The notes: generated from the sequence alone by a model not told the origin. A stretch of 9,541 nt of DNA from an uncultured Schwartzia sp. (GCA_905373705.1 CAJPUA010000020.1:1-9541), one strand, 5' to 3'. Shown: positions 1 to 6,883, numbered from the stretch's first letter. Made by a program: numbers and translations.

Positions 1-262
1 GTTCCGGGTGGCGGCTCTGGACGCCGGGATTGCGGCGGAAAAGATCTATGAGGCGGGGTATTCTCTGGAAAAAGCGGTTGCGATAGCTTATTCTCTGGCG
101 CGTCCGCCGCAAGTCGTCCTGCTTTCCCCTGCCTGCGCCAGCTTTGACATGTTCCGTGGCTACGAGGAGCGCGGGCGCGTTTTTAAGTCGCTGGTACACG
201 CGCTGCCCGGAACTTTGCCGACGGGAGAAGAATACGCCGCCTCAGCGGGAATCGAAGGGTAG
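1..262 (+). CDS. murD: UDP-N-acetylmuramoylalanine--D-glutamate ligase, C-terminal fragment
   Basis: This is the 3' end of a gene whose start lies upstream of the window; the reading frame is open from base 2 and ends with TAG at 260-262. MurD is the cytoplasmic ATP-dependent ligase that adds D-glutamate to UDP-MurNAc-L-Ala. The visible part is the end of the C-terminal Mur ligase domain. Its key signature is LLSPACASFDMF followed by YEERGRVFKSLV, which matches the conserved MurD ending (SPACASWD...F..RG..F). An in-frame GTG at position 8 is only an internal valine, because the frame continues upstream of it. The stop codon is eight bases before murG, so the two are surely co-transcribed. In many bacteria ftsW (or spoVE) sits between them; it does not here. 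The family call is firm, but the N-terminal and central ATP-binding domains cannot be checked. Confidence 0.93.
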   Translation, partial: FRVAALDAGIAAEKIYEAGYSLEKAVAIAYSLARPPQVVLLSPACASFDMFRGYEERGRVFKSLVHALPGTLPTGEEYAASAGIEG

Positions 263-270
263 GAAGCAGC

Positions 271-1389
271 ATGCGCATCATCGTTTCCGGCGGCGGGACA
301 GGCGGGCATATTTATCCTGCCGTCACACTGATCCGCGCTATACAGGAGAAATCTCCGAAGGCGGAGTTCCTTTATGTGGGGACTCGTCACGGCTTGGAGG
401 CGGATATCATTCCCCGCGAGGGCATTTCCTTTCAGACCGTAAATATCCGCGGCTTTGAGCGCCGATTTTCTTTCGCCAACATAGGACGGGCGGCGGCGGC
501 GCTGGCGGGCGTGGTTAAGGCGATAAAGATCGTTCGCGCTTTTCACCCCGATGCGGCTATCGGCACGGGCGGCTATGTCTGCGGACCCACGCTTTTGGCG
601 GCGAGTCTGCTGGGAGTGCCGACGCTGATTCAGGAGCAAAACGTCGTCCCCGGCCTTACAAATCGAATTCTGGCAAGATTTGTAACGCGTGTCGTCGCCG
701 GGCCGCCCGAAGCGGCGGCATACTTTCCGGCAAGAAAAACAGTGGTTACCGGCAACCCGATTCGCCGTGAGATTATGCTGGCGAAACGGGAGGACGCTTT
801 GGCGACTTTCGGGCTTGATCCGGGAAAAAAGACAGTGCTGGTGTCTGGCGGGAGCCAAGGGGCGCGCAGCATCAATCGGGCGATGATCGGCGTCCTGGCG
901 CATTATGCGAGTCACCCCGAGGTGCAGTTTCTGCACGCGACGGGGAGCGGCGAATATGAGGACATACTGGCGAAGCTGCAGGCGGAAGGCGTTGATTTGG
1001 CGGCGGCAAAAAACCTCGTCATTCGGCCGTACCTCTATAATATGCCGGAGGCGCTGGCGTGCGCTGATCTGGCGGTGTTTCGCGCCGGAGCCATTGGCAT
1101 TGCTGAGCTGACGGCGCGCGGAATACCGGCGGTGCTGGTGCCATATCCTCACGCCGCGGCCAATCATCAGGAGCATAACGCCCGGGCGCTGGCGGAGGCG
1201 GGAGCGGCGCGGATGATCCTTGACCGCGACCTGACCGCCGGACGTTTGCTGGCAGTACTGAAAGAGCTTTTAGGCGAGGAGCACGAATTAAAACGCATGG
1301 CGGAGCGCAGTCAGGCGCTGGGGAGACCGCAGGCGGCGGAGGAGATCGCCGCCTTAGTGCTCGCCATGACGGAAGGGAGGAAGCAGTAA
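271..1389 (+). CDS. murG: UDP-GlcNAc:lipid I N-acetylglucosaminyltransferase MurG
   Basis: MurG is a peripheral membrane GT-B glycosyltransferase on the cytoplasmic face. It transfers GlcNAc from UDP-GlcNAc to lipid I to give lipid II. The 372-residue product is of normal family length. The N-terminal glycine-rich loop GGGTGGH is at residues 7-13, and GTGGYVCGP near 98-106 is the second conserved acceptor-side loop. EQN follows at 122-124. The C-terminal donor domain carries GGSQGA at 193-198, RAGA with the downstream uridine-binding-region Glu at about 271-279, and HQEHNA at 299-304. The ATG is supported by TAGGAAG just upstream. The stop overlaps the murC start by one base (TAATG), so the two are probably translationally coupled. 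The motif set leaves little doubt about identity. Confidence 0.97.
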   Translation: MRIIVSGGGTGGHIYPAVTLIRAIQEKSPKAEFLYVGTRHGLEADIIPREGISFQTVNIRGFERRFSFANIGRAAAALAGVVKAIKIVRAFHPDAAIGTGGYVCGPTLLAASLLGVPTLIQEQNVVPGLTNRILARFVTRVVAGPPEAAAYFPARKTVVTGNPIRREIMLAKREDALATFGLDPGKKTVLVSGGSQGARSINRAMIGVLAHYASHPEVQFLHATGSGEYEDILAKLQAEGVDLAAAKNLVIRPYLYNMPEALACADLAVFRAGAIGIAELTARGIPAVLVPYPHAAANHQEHNARALAEAGAARMILDRDLTAGRLLAVLKELLGEEHELKRMAERSQALGRPQAAEEIAALVLAMTEGRKQ

Positions 1390-2765
1390 TGCTTCAGGGA
1401 ATCCAGAAAATTCACTTCATTGGGGCGGGCGGCGTTGGGATGAGCGCCTTGGCCTGGATCCTCTTGGAAAAAGGGTACACGGTTTCCGGTTCGGACATTA
1501 AGGAGTCGCCGCTGATTGCTCAGCTTCGCACACATGGCGCGCGCATCTTCATCGGGCACCGGGCGGAAAATGTGACCGGCGTCGACGCGATCGTCGTATC
1601 TTCCGCGATATCTGAGAATAATCCCGAGGTCGTCGCCGCTAAAGCGCTGGGTATTCCCCGCCGCCATCGCTCGGATATTAACGCGGCGCTGGTGAACGCA
1701 GGGCAGGGGATTGCCGTTGCCGGAGCGCACGGCAAGACGACGACGACTTCAATGATTGGGCTGATGCTGGAGGAAGCCGGGCTTGATCCAACGATCATCA
1801 TCGGAGGCGAGGTCGATTACCTCGGCGGCAACGCCCGGCTGGGCAAAGGCTCGTATCTTGTTTCGGAAGCGGACGAAAGCGACGGATCGTTTCTTAAACT
1901 GCGGCCGCACATCGCCGTGGTAACAAATATTGAGGATGATCATCTTGATCATTACGGCTCGTTGGAAAATATCTGCCGGGCGTTCCGAGAGTTTATTGAA
2001 AATGTCGATAAAAAAACGGGACACGCGGTTCTCTGCTTTGATAATGAAAATATTCGAAAGATCGCGGGGAAAATCGACTGTCCGTTCATTTCCTACGCCA
2101 TCGATCATCCTGCTGACTATCGGGCAATCAATATCGAGCCGTTGGGAACCGGTATCGCCTTCGATGTGGAACATAAAGGGCGCGTTCTTGGGCATGCCGC
2201 GCTCCAGATTCCCGGACGCCACAATGTGCTTGACGCGTTGGCGTCCATTGTAACCGGAATCCTTTGCGGACTTAACGTGACGCAGGCGGCGGCGGGGTTA
2301 AGGGAATTTCACGGTGCGAAGCGGCGCTTTGAGACAAAAGCGCGGGTGAAGGATGTTTGGATTGTCGACGATTACGCGCATCATCCGACAGAGATCAAGG
2401 CGACGCTCGCCGCGGCGCGGCAGACGCGCCCCCGGCGGTTGGTCTGCGTTTTTCAGCCGCACCGGTACAGCCGGACGAAGCTTTTAGCAGAAGAATTTGG
2501 CGCCGCGTTTCAAGAAGCTGACGTTCTCATACTCACCGGAATTTATGCGGCAGGGGAAACGCCCCTTCCGGGGGTGAACGGCCTCATGATATTAGGCGCG
2601 GTGGAAGAAGCGTCGGGGCAAAATGCCGCTTATATTGAGGCGCGGGAAAATGTCGCTCCATATCTGAAAACCGTGGTGCAGCCAGGCGACCTGGTCATTA
2701 CCATGGGGGCGGGCGACATCTGGCGGACGGGGGAAGAATTAGCTCGTCTTCTAAAAGAAGAATGA
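1389..2765 (+). CDS. murC: UDP-N-acetylmuramate--L-alanine ligase MurC
   Basis: MurC is a cytoplasmic ATP-dependent ligase that attaches L-Ala to UDP-MurNAc, the first step of stem-peptide building. The product has 458 residues, normal for the family. The N-terminal UDP-binding Rossmann domain begins with IGAGGVGMSALA (about 11-22). The P-loop is GAHGKTTTT at 112-120, with Ala where many MurC proteins have Thr. SEADESD lies at 159-165, NIEDDHLDHY at 180-189, and GRHNVLDALA (about 276-285) marks the central domain. The C-terminal domain carries DDYAHHPTEI at 327-336 and FQPHRYSRT at 355-363, the set that separates MurC from MurD, MurE and MurF. GGGAGG-type pairing at 1375-1380 is eight bases from the ATG. 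The upstream overlap with murG and tight spacing to ddl indicate one transcript. murB does not follow. Confidence 0.97.
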   Translation: MLQGIQKIHFIGAGGVGMSALAWILLEKGYTVSGSDIKESPLIAQLRTHGARIFIGHRAENVTGVDAIVVSSAISENNPEVVAAKALGIPRRHRSDINAALVNAGQGIAVAGAHGKTTTTSMIGLMLEEAGLDPTIIIGGEVDYLGGNARLGKGSYLVSEADESDGSFLKLRPHIAVVTNIEDDHLDHYGSLENICRAFREFIENVDKKTGHAVLCFDNENIRKIAGKIDCPFISYAIDHPADYRAINIEPLGTGIAFDVEHKGRVLGHAALQIPGRHNVLDALASIVTGILCGLNVTQAAAGLREFHGAKRRFETKARVKDVWIVDDYAHHPTEIKATLAAARQTRPRRLVCVFQPHRYSRTKLLAEEFGAAFQEADVLILTGIYAAGETPLPGVNGLMILGAVEEASGQNAAYIEARENVAPYLKTVVQPGDLVITMGAGDIWRTGEELARLLKEE

Positions 2766-2769
2766 GGAG
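2764..2769 (+). promoter_or_regulatory. Ribosome binding site deciding the ddl start
   Basis: GAGGAG lies seven bases before the ATG at 2777 and overlaps the murC stop codon. An earlier in-frame ATG at 2762 overlaps the murC stop (ATGA) but has only a weak AAGAAG upstream. It would add five residues (MRRFN) before the point where Ddl proteins normally begin. The 2777 start is therefore preferred. Confidence 0.7.
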
Positions 2770-2776
2770 ATTCAAT

Positions 2777-3718
2777 ATGGATCAGCGAAAAATCATCGTT
2801 GTTATGGGCGGGCCGTCGACGGAGGCGGAGATTTCCCGCCAGACGGGGAAAGCGGTCGTTGAAGCGCTATGCTCCAAAGGACACAAAGCAGAGGGGCTGG
2901 AATTTATGCCTAGCACATTTATCCACGATATTGAGAAGGCTGAACCGGCCATCGTATTTAACGCTATGCACGGCAAGTTTGGCGAGGATGGACGGCTGTC
3001 GGCGGTGCTGGATATGCTGGGGATACCCTATACCGGCTCCGGTGTCTTGGCGGCGGCGCTGACGATGGACAAGGCCGCTGCCCAGCGCGTTTTGCGGGGG
3101 GCAGGGATTCCAGTGCCAAAAGCAAAGATTTATCAAGCGTTTGAACGGCAGCGAGATCTGGCGGCGGAAATCGAAACGGCGTTTTCCCTGCCGGTCGTCG
3201 TCAAGGCGGCGGCACAGGGATCGAGTCTTGGCGTAGTCGTCGTTTCCTGCGCGGAGGATTTGCCGGGTGCCCTGGGGGAGGCATTCAGCTACGGGGAAAC
3301 CGTGGTCGTCGAGGAGTTTATCGCCGGGACGGAGATCACCGTAGCGGTCTGGGGCGACGGCGTAAACAACGAAACGATGCCCATTATTGAGATAACGACA
3401 TCTTCGGGACGTTACGATTACGAGAGCAAATATACCGTGGGCGCATCCCGGCATATTATTCCGGCGCGCCTTGCTCCAAAAACGGCGGAAAAAGCACGGG
3501 AAATCGCGCTGTCGACCTTCGCGGTTTGCGGCTGCCGGGGTATAGCCAGGGTAGATATGATGATCGCAGCGGATGGACAGCCGTATGTTATCGATATCAA
3601 TACCGTGCCGGGAATGACGGCGACGTCTTTGGTCCCGGACGCGGCGCTAGCCATGGGAGTCGATTTCCCTACGCTGTGCGAACGTCTTTTGGAACTGGCG
3701 GGATTTTCCATCGACTGA
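2777..3718 (+). CDS. ddl: D-alanine--D-alanine ligase
   Basis: Ddl is a cytoplasmic ATP-grasp ligase that joins two D-Ala molecules; MurF then adds the dipeptide to the UDP-MurNAc tripeptide. The product is 313 residues from the chosen ATG, normal for the short DdlB-type form. Visible motifs are GGPSTEAEIS (11-20, substrate Glu), HGKFGEDG (65-72), the ATP-grasp loop AQGSSLG (146-152), YDYESKY (213-219) and D-INT-PGMT (273-281). The final Tyr of YDYESKY is the Y-type residue associated with D-Ala-D-Ala rather than D-Ala-D-lactate formation, so a vancomycin-sensitive type of precursor is expected. One oddity is Asp273, where most family members have Glu as a metal ligand (usually E-x-N). The gene lies 11 bases after the murC stop and 33 bases before ftsQ, in the same apparent operon. 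Confidence 0.96.
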   Translation: MDQRKIIVVMGGPSTEAEISRQTGKAVVEALCSKGHKAEGLEFMPSTFIHDIEKAEPAIVFNAMHGKFGEDGRLSAVLDMLGIPYTGSGVLAAALTMDKAAAQRVLRGAGIPVPKAKIYQAFERQRDLAAEIETAFSLPVVVKAAAQGSSLGVVVVSCAEDLPGALGEAFSYGETVVVEEFIAGTEITVAVWGDGVNNETMPIIEITTSSGRYDYESKYTVGASRHIIPARLAPKTAEKAREIALSTFAVCGCRGIARVDMMIAADGQPYVIDINTVPGMTATSLVPDAALAMGVDFPTLCERLLELAGFSID

Positions 3719-3751
3719 CCGGCGGGCAAAGGGTGAGAGGAGGCGGCGACG

Positions 3752-4516
3752 GTGGATGAAGAAGAGATGCTCATAGTGGAGAAGGAGCGGGGCACTGCAA
3801 CGGAGAGCCATAAATGGCGCTGGCTCTTGCAGGCGATGTTCTTCTTAGCAATGGTTGCGGCAGCGGCCGCCGCCGTGTTTTATCTGCCTTTTTTCAAGGT
3901 ACAGTCGATCGTGGTAACGGGCAACAGCTATGTGCCGGCTGCCGATGTATGTCGTATTGCCGGAATATATCGTGGGCAGCATCTTTTGCAGGTGGAAACG
4001 GATACCGCCGCCAAAACGCTGATGAAGGATCTGCGCATTGAGCAGGCAAGCGTGCGGCGTGTGTTCCCCAATGGGATTATGATTGAAATCGAGGAGCGAC
4101 GCCCAATCGCCAGCATTGTCTGCGAATACGGTTTTCTTGATCTTGACCGGCAGGGGATGGTGCTGAATGCGCATAAACAGCGCGACGGGCAGCTTATCCC
4201 GCTTTTGGCGGGGGTGACGGTGCAGGATCGCTATATCGGCGATCGCGTGGAGGATCCTAACGTACAGGCGGCGTTGACATATCTTTCGGGGCTTGACGAT
4301 GTGGAGCTGGGACAGATCGTAGAGCTTCGACTGGCGGATCCCGAAAAGGTGATCGGCTGTACGGCAAACGCTGTGGAGCTGCGCATCGGGCGCCTGGATC
4401 GGTTGGACGAGAAAATAAAAACGACGAAGGCGTTTTTGCAGGACCTGCGGACGAATATGCAGGCGATCGAGTTCATCAATATGGAGTATACACAGCCCTT
4501 TGTTCGCTTTCGCTGA
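3752..4516 (+). CDS. ftsQ: Cell division protein FtsQ/DivIB
   Basis: FtsQ (DivIB in Gram-positive bacteria) is a bitopic membrane protein that recruits FtsL and FtsB/DivIC and helps control septal peptidoglycan synthesis. The 254-residue product has a short charged cytoplasmic tail (about 1-22) and one transmembrane segment at about 24-46, rich in Ala and Phe. A POTRA domain follows at about 47-118, starting FKVQSIVVTGN and ending IEIEERRP, then a beta domain. Near the end, IEFINMEYTQPFVRF matches the family's usual terminal pattern (idxidlry..p.v). The start is GTG at 3752, eight bases after AGGAGG at 3738-3743; no better start is visible. It sits between ddl and a DUF881 gene, as divIB precedes the ylxXW-sbp genes in Bacillus. 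Whether it behaves more like FtsQ or DivIB cannot be told from sequence alone. Confidence 0.9.
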   Translation: MDEEEMLIVEKERGTATESHKWRWLLQAMFFLAMVAAAAAAVFYLPFFKVQSIVVTGNSYVPAADVCRIAGIYRGQHLLQVETDTAAKTLMKDLRIEQASVRRVFPNGIMIEIEERRPIASIVCEYGFLDLDRQGMVLNAHKQRDGQLIPLLAGVTVQDRYIGDRVEDPNVQAALTYLSGLDDVELGQIVELRLADPEKVIGCTANAVELRIGRLDRLDEKIKTTKAFLQDLRTNMQAIEFINMEYTQPFVRFR

Positions 4517-4540
4517 CGTGGGCTGGAAAGGAGAACGGCA

Positions 4541-5242
4541 ATGTCATTGAAGCACGGGCATATTTCCGTGGTGTTTGTCTGCATGGTGTTGGGCTTTATG
4601 CTGGCGACACAGTTTCGTATCGCTATGGATCAGCGAGCTTCACTGCCCTATCAGCGGCAGGAAGAGCTGGCGGCTCGACTTTTAGAGACGGAAAAGGCGC
4701 GGGATGCTTTGCAGAAACGGTTAGCCGAGCTCGAGAATACCGCGGCACAGGCGGCGCCGACGGCGATAGAACAGAAGGCAATGCAGGAGCTTCGTCTGCG
4801 GTCAGGGCAGATCCCGCTCGAAGGACCGGGAGTCATCGTGACGATCGATGACAGTAAGACGGCGTCAAAAGCGGGCGACAACCAGAATTTATATATCATC
4901 CATGACGACGATCTGTTGAGGGTTATTAATGAACTTCGGGCCGCCGGGGCGGAGGCGATTTCCATCAATGGGCAGCGGTTGGTGGCTACTTCGGAGATAC
5001 GCTGCGCCGGGCCGACGCTCTCGGTGAATAACGTGCGTTCCGCTCCGCCTTATGAGATTCACGCCATTGGAGATATCGCGACGCTGGAAAATGCACTGCG
5101 GATGCGCGGTGGTGTCGCCGATACTTTGCAGGTCTGGGGAATCCAGATCGATATTAAAACGGCGGAAAATGTGACGGTACCGGCTTATAAAGGCGTCGGC
5201 CCGTTGCAGTACGCGCGTCCCCAAGAGGAGGCGACATCATGA
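4541..5242 (+). CDS. DUF881 membrane-anchored protein (YlxW/YlxX family)
   Basis: This is a 233-residue protein of the DUF881 family, found beside division genes in Firmicutes and Actinobacteria; its biochemical role is not established. It has a short N-terminus, one transmembrane segment at about 8-24, and a charged, probably coiled-coil stretch at about 38-68 rich in Glu, Lys, Arg, Leu and Ala. The DUF881 domain covers about 88-225. Typical family patterns are LEGPGVIVTIDD (about 93-104), HDDDLLRVINELRAAGAEAISINGQR (split around 121-146) and the final GVGPLQYA. The topology suggests an extracytoplasmic domain. The ATG is preceded by AAAGGAG with seven bases of spacing. The stop overlaps the sbp start by four bases (ATGA). 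Bacillus carries two related genes here (ylxX and ylxW); only one is present in this window. Confidence 0.9.
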   Translation: MSLKHGHISVVFVCMVLGFMLATQFRIAMDQRASLPYQRQEELAARLLETEKARDALQKRLAELENTAAQAAPTAIEQKAMQELRLRSGQIPLEGPGVIVTIDDSKTASKAGDNQNLYIIHDDDLLRVINELRAAGAEAISINGQRLVATSEIRCAGPTLSVNNVRSAPPYEIHAIGDIATLENALRMRGGVADTLQVWGIQIDIKTAENVTVPAYKGVGPLQYARPQEEATS

Positions 5243-5571
5243 TTCTGGCGATCGTCGGTCTTCTTGGCGGAATATTGCTGGGTTCTATCTGCCCTATCTC
5301 GATTCCGGTGGCCTATGCGAAATTGTTCTCGGTCGCGCTCCTGGCGTCGTTTGACTCTGTGTTTGGCGGCTATCGGGCAGTTCTGGAAGAGAAGTTTGAC
5401 AATACCATCTTTATTTCCGGCTTTTTTATCAACGCCCTTTTGGCGGCGTTTCTGGTGTATATTGGGGATCATCTGGGTATTGATCTCTATTATGTCGCCC
5501 TTTTGGCGTTTGGCCTGCGGATATTTCAGAATCTCGCTATCATCCGGCGTCATTTTTTCAAGAAATATTGA
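5239..5571 (+). CDS. sbp: Small basic family protein (DUF1290)
   Basis: This 110-residue integral membrane protein matches the small basic protein (DUF1290) family encoded next to ftsA/ftsZ in many Firmicutes; its function is unknown. About three hydrophobic segments are visible, near residues 1-22, 28-40 and 57-95. The conserved core includes FDSVFGGYRAVLEEKFDN (about 38-55), then FISGFFINALLAAFLVYIGD (about 58-77), and the terminal FGLRIFQNLAIIRR before a basic tail. The start is ATG within the four-base ATGA overlap with the DUF881 gene, preceded by a strong AGAGGAGG. Its length and motifs match the family well. It is the last gene before the 172-base gap that contains a probable ftsZ promoter. 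In Bacillus the next gene would be ftsA, which is absent here. Confidence 0.93.
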   Translation: MILAIVGLLGGILLGSICPISIPVAYAKLFSVALLASFDSVFGGYRAVLEEKFDNTIFISGFFINALLAAFLVYIGDHLGIDLYYVALLAFGLRIFQNLAIIRRHFFKKY

Positions 5572-5592
5572 CCACGGCCGACGGTTTCTCAT

Positions 5593-5625
5593 GGAGTTTT
5601 CATTAGAGATACCGGGGATTTTCAT
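5593..5625 (+). repeat. Pair of 11-base direct repeats upstream of the ftsZ promoter
   Basis: GGAGTTTTCAT at 5593-5603 and GGGATTTTCAT at 5615-5625 agree at 9 of 11 positions and share the exact core TTTTCAT. They are offset by 22 bases, about two helical turns, and lie just upstream of the proposed -35 at 5633. The arrangement resembles a tandem operator or an AT-rich promoter-proximal element. It is short enough to be chance in an AT-rich gap. Confidence 0.3.
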
Positions 5626-5632
5626 ATTTTTG

Positions 5633-5661
5633 TGGATAAAATAAACGAGAGATGGTAAAAT
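5633..5661 (+). promoter_or_regulatory. Candidate sigma-70 type promoter for ftsZ
   Basis: The extended -10 TGGTAAAAT is at 5653-5661, with TAAAAT matching TATAAT at five of six positions. A weaker -35, TGGATA, is at 5633-5638 (four of six matches to TTGACA), and the spacer is 17 bases. Transcription would start near 5668, giving a leader of about 75 bases before the ftsZ GTG. It sits in the only sizeable AT-rich gap in the window. A second TAAAAT at 5637-5642 has no good -35. ftsZ could also be served by read-through from sbp, since no terminator is seen between them. Confidence 0.5.
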
Positions 5662-5730
5662 ATGAGGGAAATGATAGAGCATAAACAGGCGGCGAGGCAT
5701 GGCTTCGGCTGACGCCAGATACGCGCAGGG

Positions 5731-5737
5731 TGGAGGG
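5731..5737 (+). promoter_or_regulatory. Ribosome binding site deciding the ftsZ start
   Basis: TGGAGGG lies six bases before the GTG at 5744. Translation from this GTG gives MIELDDTAMEDFARIKVVGVGG, close to the usual short FtsZ N-terminus. A further in-frame ATG at 5699 would add 15 residues of no family likeness and has a poorer ribosome site, so the GTG is preferred. Confidence 0.75.
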
Positions 5738-5743
5738 TTAATC

Positions 5744-6883
5744 GTGATTGAATTGGACGATACGGCAATGGAAGATTTTGCCCGTATAAAAGTAGTCGGC
5801 GTAGGCGGCGGCGGCAGCAACGCGATCAATCGGATGATTTCGTCCGGCCTTAAAGGGGTCGAGTTTATTGTCGTCAATACGGACGCGCAAGCGCTACGTC
5901 ATTCTATGGCGCCTAAACGGATCCAGATTGGTCAGAAGCTGACGCGTGGTCTTGGGGCAGGCGCGCGGCCGGAGGTTGGCGGCAAAGCGGCGGAGGAGAG
6001 CCGCGACGATCTTGTCGACGCGCTCGCCGGGGCGGACATGGTGTTTATTACCGCGGGCATGGGCGGCGGTACCGGAACTGGCGCCGCGCCGGTCGTGGCG
6101 GCCTGCGCCAAGGAATCGGGGGCGCTGACCGTAGCGGTGGTGACGAAGCCGTTCAAATTTGAAGGAAAAAGACGCATGACGAATGCCGACGGCGGTATTA
6201 TGACCTTGCGCCCGCATGTCGATACGATTATTACGATCCCCAATGATCGGCTGTTAGGGTTGGTTGACAAGAAGACGCCGATGATGGAGGCTTTCCGTAT
6301 CGCAGATAACGTTCTTTACCAGGGGGTACAGGGGATCGCCGAGCTGATCTCATCCTCCGGTATTATCAATCTCGATTTTGCCGACGTAAAGACCATCATG
6401 ACCGACGGCGGATCGGCGCTTATGGGAATCGGCGAGGCGTCCGGCGAGAACGCCGCGGTAATGGCGGCGAAGGCGGCGGTCGCGTCGCCGCTTCTGGAAA
6501 ATTCTATCCAAGGGGCGCGGGGCGTGCTGCTTAATTTCACCGGCTCAGAAAATATTCTGAGTATCTATGATGTCAATGAAGCAGCCATGATGGTGCAGGA
6601 AATGGCGCATCCCGACGGCGAGGTTATTTTCGGCGCGGTCTTTGACGACGCGCTGGGCGATGCCGTTCGGGTGACGGTGGTTGCGACGCGGTTCGCGGAT
6701 GAGGACGAGGCCCCCGGGGTTTTGACGCAGGCCCAGACAGGTGCGGCGCAGAAACCGTTGCCGCCGCCGGCATTTCCTTCGGGCACACAGCCGCAGGGAA
6801 CCGCGTCGACTCGGCCGCAACAGACGCCCCAGCCGTCGATGTCGCCGATTGATATCCCACCGTGGTTGCGGCATAGTGAATAA
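5744..6883 (+). CDS. ftsZ: Cell division GTPase FtsZ
   Basis: FtsZ is the tubulin-like GTPase that polymerises into the Z ring and organises the divisome. From GTG 5744 the product is 379 residues, of normal length. The nucleotide-binding N-terminal domain contains GVGGGGSNA (19-27) and the tubulin signature GGGTGTG (107-113). The T7 loop NLDFAD (209-214) supplies the catalytic acidic residues. VTVVATRF near 310-317 closes the globular part. A linker of about 50 residues rich in Pro, Gln, Thr and Ala follows, then the conserved C-terminal peptide IDIPPWLR (369-376) and only HSE. This peptide is the docking site for FtsA, SepF, ZapD or ZipA in various bacteria. ftsA is missing immediately upstream. 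A promoter lies before it and a hairpin after it, so it may form its own transcript as well as being part of the dcw operon. Confidence 0.98.
   Translation: MIELDDTAMEDFARIKVVGVGGGGSNAINRMISSGLKGVEFIVVNTDAQALRHSMAPKRIQIGQKLTRGLGAGARPEVGGKAAEESRDDLVDALAGADMVFITAGMGGGTGTGAAPVVAACAKESGALTVAVVTKPFKFEGKRRMTNADGGIMTLRPHVDTIITIPNDRLLGLVDKKTPMMEAFRIADNVLYQGVQGIAELISSSGIINLDFADVKTIMTDGGSALMGIGEASGENAAVMAAKAAVASPLLENSIQGARGVLLNFTGSENILSIYDVNEAAMMVQEMAHPDGEVIFGAVFDDALGDAVRVTVVATRFADEDEAPGVLTQAQTGAAQKPLPPPAFPSGTQPQGTASTRPQQTPQPSMSPIDIPPWLRHSE

Noticed and set aside
160..1176. Long open frame of 338 codons on the minus strand across murD and murG
   Set aside because: It is antisense to two well-supported genes. 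Its product is rich in Arg, His and Gln with no family likeness, as expected for the shadow of a GC-rich gene.
2867..3454. Minus-strand open frame of 195 codons within ddl
   Set aside because: It is fully covered by ddl, has no ribosome site or recognisable motif, and its composition is shadow-like.
5662..5712. Possible 16-codon leader peptide upstream of ftsZ
   Set aside because: Its ATG immediately follows the proposed -10, so it would not be on that transcript. There is no good ribosome site, and no codon pattern suggesting attenuation.
5699..5743. Upstream ATG that would extend FtsZ by 15 residues
   Set aside because: The GTG at 5744 has a much better ribosome site and gives the usual FtsZ N-terminus; the extension has no family likeness.
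5185..5877. Minus-strand open frame of 230 codons spanning sbp and the ftsZ leader
   Set aside because: It overlaps three supported plus-strand elements and its product has no recognisable domain. It was considered as an inverted ftsA remnant, but no actin-fold motif is visible.
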